Shown here: in pieces, positions 32,036 to 33,715 of the stretch
Position numbering within the stretch: position 1 is the stretch's first letter
Layout of the letters: each line of letters starts with the position of its first letter
Source of the DNA: Oscillospiraceae bacterium
GTDB taxonomy: Bacteria > Bacillota > Clostridia > Oscillospirales > Ruminococcaceae
Length of the DNA: 33,715 nt
Assembly (NCBI GenBank): GCA_900768245.1
Contig: CAAGCE010000211.1
Span: 1 to 33,715, forward strand
Reading direction: 5' to 3'
The notes under the pieces: model-generated
The model's database searches: none
Told to the model about the DNA's origin: nothing
Seen by the model: only the letters and a program-made list of their open reading frames with translations
Position numbers and translations under genes: made by a program

Positions 32036-33490
32036 TCATAAAGCATAGCTTACAGGGTCGGTATTGCTGTCTGCGATCTCAAATGAAAGGTCGGGATAAT
32101 CTTCATTGAAACGCTTTTTGAGATAAGCCATAGCAATGACCTCAGTATGATAATGCCCGCAATCGAAAAGAGATATTCCTTCATTTAAGGCTGTTATCAT
32201 CTGGTCGTGCTTTACATCACCTGTGATGTAGCCGTCAGCGTTGAGCGCAATAGCTTTTGGCAGATCTGAACCTGCACCGCCTGAACAGAAAGCAAGCCTT
32301 TTAAGCGGACGTGTTCCGTTTGTGTAGCGTACAACCGTGCAGCCGAATATTTCTTTCAGCTTTGCGGCGGCCTTTTCGGGAGAAAACTCAGCGTTGACAT
32401 TGCATACCATACCATAACCCCTGCCGTCAGGGTGAACAGGTTCAATAACAGCGTCAGGCTTTGAAAGTCTGAAAGGTTCTTTTAGCATATCATAAATAAT
32501 ATCGTTTATGCCGCCGTCAGCCATATCAAGGGGAGAGTGGAAGCAAATGCAGGCAATGCCGTATTTTAAAGCAAGGCAGGCAGGATCTTTTTCGCTCAAT
32601 CTGTAAAGCGGATTATATATCACAGGGTGATGTGCGACAATTACATTTGCGCCTTTTTTATGAGCCTCACGAACAACATCGCAGGTAATATCAAGAGCGG
32701 TCAGAACGCTTGTTACCTCTGTGTCGGCATCGCCAACAAGAAGTCCCGAATTGTCACCGTGGTGAAGATTTGCAAGCGGAGCGATCTTGTCTGTTTCGGC
32801 AAGTATATCTTTAACTGTGTACATTTTTTTGCCTCCTGTTTTCATTATCATTCTGTGTCCGAGGGAAATGTTTTCGGCACCCTCACGCATATGTCCCGAA
32901 TCACGCATTGCATATCCTGCACGGAGCAGCTTTTCAGCCTGCTTTGTAACATATGCGGCGGAAGTGTTGTCTGACATATCAAGAGCACCGATATTTTCGC
33001 TCAGCGGGTCGGTATCACGCTTTATTCCGTCAAATTCGGCGTTGAGTATCGTGTATATGTGATGTCCGTCCGCAACGGCACGTTCGCCGAGAAGCTTAAA
33101 TCCGTTTTCGGCAAGCCACTTATGAAGATACTGCTGCTGAGTCATTGGCTGAAGTACGAGATTAATGCCATTGAGCCAACTGCAGCAGGAAAGTATCGAC
33201 GCAATAAGCTCGCCGCCCATTCCTGCGATAACAATGTCGGTCATATTGCTTTCGGGAATGTTTTTCAGACCGTCCGAAAGTATAAGCTCACAGCGGTCGG
33301 TAAGTCCGTGCTTATCAAGAGTTTTTTTGGCTGAAGCAAGCGGTTTTTCATTTATGTCGGCAGCAACGGCAGTTTTGCATTTCCCCGAAAGGAGCAGCTC
33401 TGCTGTAAGGTATCCGTGGTCTGTGCCAATATCGCATACACGGCTGCCTTTTACAAAGTCCGCACAGGCGGAAAGTCTTTTATCAAGCAT
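32036..33490 (-). CDS. trmK: TrmK tRNA methyltransferase fused in frame to Nif3-family metalloprotein
   Basis: One open frame of 484 residues holds two proteins normally encoded by adjacent genes. Residues 1 to about 222 are TrmK, which methylates N1 of A22 in tRNA: VCDIGTDHGYLTAELL (SAM loop), AADINEKPL and DIVIAGMGGELI. From M223 (KKMYTVKDIL) comes a 262-residue Nif3-like dinuclear-metal protein with DNSGLLVGD, VIVAHHPVIY, FHSPLDMADGG and DCGHYHTEV, the family metal ligands. The junction carries a perfect AGGAGG seven bases before that internal ATG, so Nif3 is probably also made alone. An A7 run at the junction could allow slippage to a nearby stop. The outer start has AGGA eight bases upstream. 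Confidence 0.9.
   Translation of the reverse strand: MLDKRLSACADFVKGSRVCDIGTDHGYLTAELLLSGKCKTAVAADINEKPLASAKKTLDKHGLTDRCELILSDGLKNIPESNMTDIVIAGMGGELIASILSCCSWLNGINLVLQPMTQQQYLHKWLAENGFKLLGERAVADGHHIYTILNAEFDGIKRDTDPLSENIGALDMSDNTSAAYVTKQAEKLLRAGYAMRDSGHMREGAENISLGHRMIMKTGGKKMYTVKDILAETDKIAPLANLHHGDNSGLLVGDADTEVTSVLTALDITCDVVREAHKKGANVIVAHHPVIYNPLYRLSEKDPACLALKYGIACICFHSPLDMADGGINDIIYDMLKEPFRLSKPDAVIEPVHPDGRGYGMVCNVNAEFSPEKAAAKLKEIFGCTVVRYTNGTRPLKRLAFCSGGAGSDLPKAIALNADGYITGDVKHDQMITALNEGISLFDCGHYHTEVIAMAYLKKRFNEDYPDLSFEIADSNTDPVSYAL
32824..32837 (-). promoter_or_regulatory. Internal ribosome-binding site for Nif3 within fused frame
   Basis: AGGAGG at 32832-32837 is followed by CAAAAAA and ATG (32822-32824) in the same frame. 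From this ATG a 262-residue Nif3-family protein (32036-32824) would be translated, matching the length of short Nif3/YbgI homologues. Confidence 0.75.
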
Positions 33491-33536
33491 AGTTTAAGTC
33501 CTTATTATTTTTTATTTGTCAGAAAAGCGTGTAAAA

Positions 33537-33582
33537 AATCCGCAGGCGGAAAGGCAGCCGCCTTGTTCCGAACCTGCGGATT
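33537..33582 (-). terminator. Terminator upstream of trmK
   Basis: AATCCGCAGG (33537-33546) pairs perfectly with CCTGCGGATT (33573-33582), with extra inner pairing CGG/CCG. In the minus direction the stem ends in GGATTTTTTACAC, a good T tract. It would end a minus-strand transcript entering from the right, so the trmK operon should have its own promoter, which I cannot place with confidence in 33491-33532. Confidence 0.75.
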
Positions 33583-33600
33583 AATGTGTCTGATGTCTGA

Positions 33601-33715
33601 GAACCTGTCTTCATAAGCATATGCATACGTCTTTTCGGCAAATTTTGCCGCAGACTGCGTTAAAAATCCTTGCCGGGCGACAGCCCGCCTGCGGATTTTT
33701 GCCTTGTCTGCAACA
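33601..33715. mobile_element. MITE-like foldback element, copy 2, cut by window end
   Basis: It begins GAACCTGTCTTCATAAG, like copy 1, and the visible 115 bases are the reverse complement of 30120-30234 with about five differences. TGA precedes it at 33598-33600, equal to TCA on the strand equivalent to copy 1. The far end and its flank are outside the window. Confidence 0.85.

Noticed and set aside
1..33715. tRNA, rRNA, CRISPR arrays, phage genes or a transposase
   Set aside because: None was seen on either strand; the only mobile signals are short foldback elements without genes of their own.

Overview
The window reads as a stretch of chromosome from a Gram-positive anaerobe of the Clostridia, most likely a Ruminococcus-like member of the Oscillospiraceae. 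This is inferred from the Bacillota gene blocks (AddAB rather than RecBCD, TrmFO, YqeG, YqeK, RsfS, an rnc-radical SAM-smc-ftsY run), strong AGGAGG ribosome-binding sites, frequent in-frame TTG codons beside real ATG starts, and the protein style. I could not run a database search, so genus is a guess. Every convincing gene lies on the minus strand, so transcription runs from high to low coordinates. No phage, plasmid, rRNA, tRNA or CRISPR is visible.

In transcription order: (1) 33715-30235, a repeat element cut by the window edge, a terminator, a TrmK-Nif3 fused frame, a 3-methyladenine glycosylase and FolC. (2) A 161-bp foldback element sits exactly on the folC stop codon, followed by addB-addA and a small membrane-anchored helix-turn-helix protein. 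(3) 22586-21127, a textbook sigma-A promoter, a long leader with an attenuator-like hairpin, infC with an apparent AUA start, rpmI, rplT and a terminator. (4) 21080-13970, SpoU-type methyltransferase, dprA, topA, trmFO and three tandem YcxB-like membrane proteins, the last ending inside a second type of foldback element. (5) 13743-6084, plsX, rnc, a radical SAM gene, smc and ftsY. (6) 6078-1163, rdgB, yhbY, nadD, yqeK, rsfS and leuS. (7) rpsU with its own near-consensus promoter and terminator, then yqeG and a bidirectional hairpin.

The functional themes are ribosome and tRNA maintenance (IF3, L35, L20, S21, RsfS, YhbY, LeuRS, TrmFO, TrmK, RNase III, SpoU methyltransferase), DNA upkeep and chromosome organisation (AddAB, MPG, DprA, TopA, SMC, RdgB), and membrane or cofactor supply (PlsX, FtsY, NadD, FolC). 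Genes are tightly packed with short overlaps and ribosome sites embedded in upstream genes, so much of the window is probably read as long cotranscripts.

This is mainly a housekeeping region and I do not see a large unknown system. The observations most worth checking are the two families of foldback elements inserted at gene 3' ends (one supplies a stop codon), the in-frame TrmK-Nif3 fusion that keeps an internal ribosome site over an A7 run, the AUA start and attenuator of infC, FtsY with its acidic domain at the C-terminus instead of the N-terminus, and the tandem YcxB-like family. There is no gene-free stretch longer than 300 bases.
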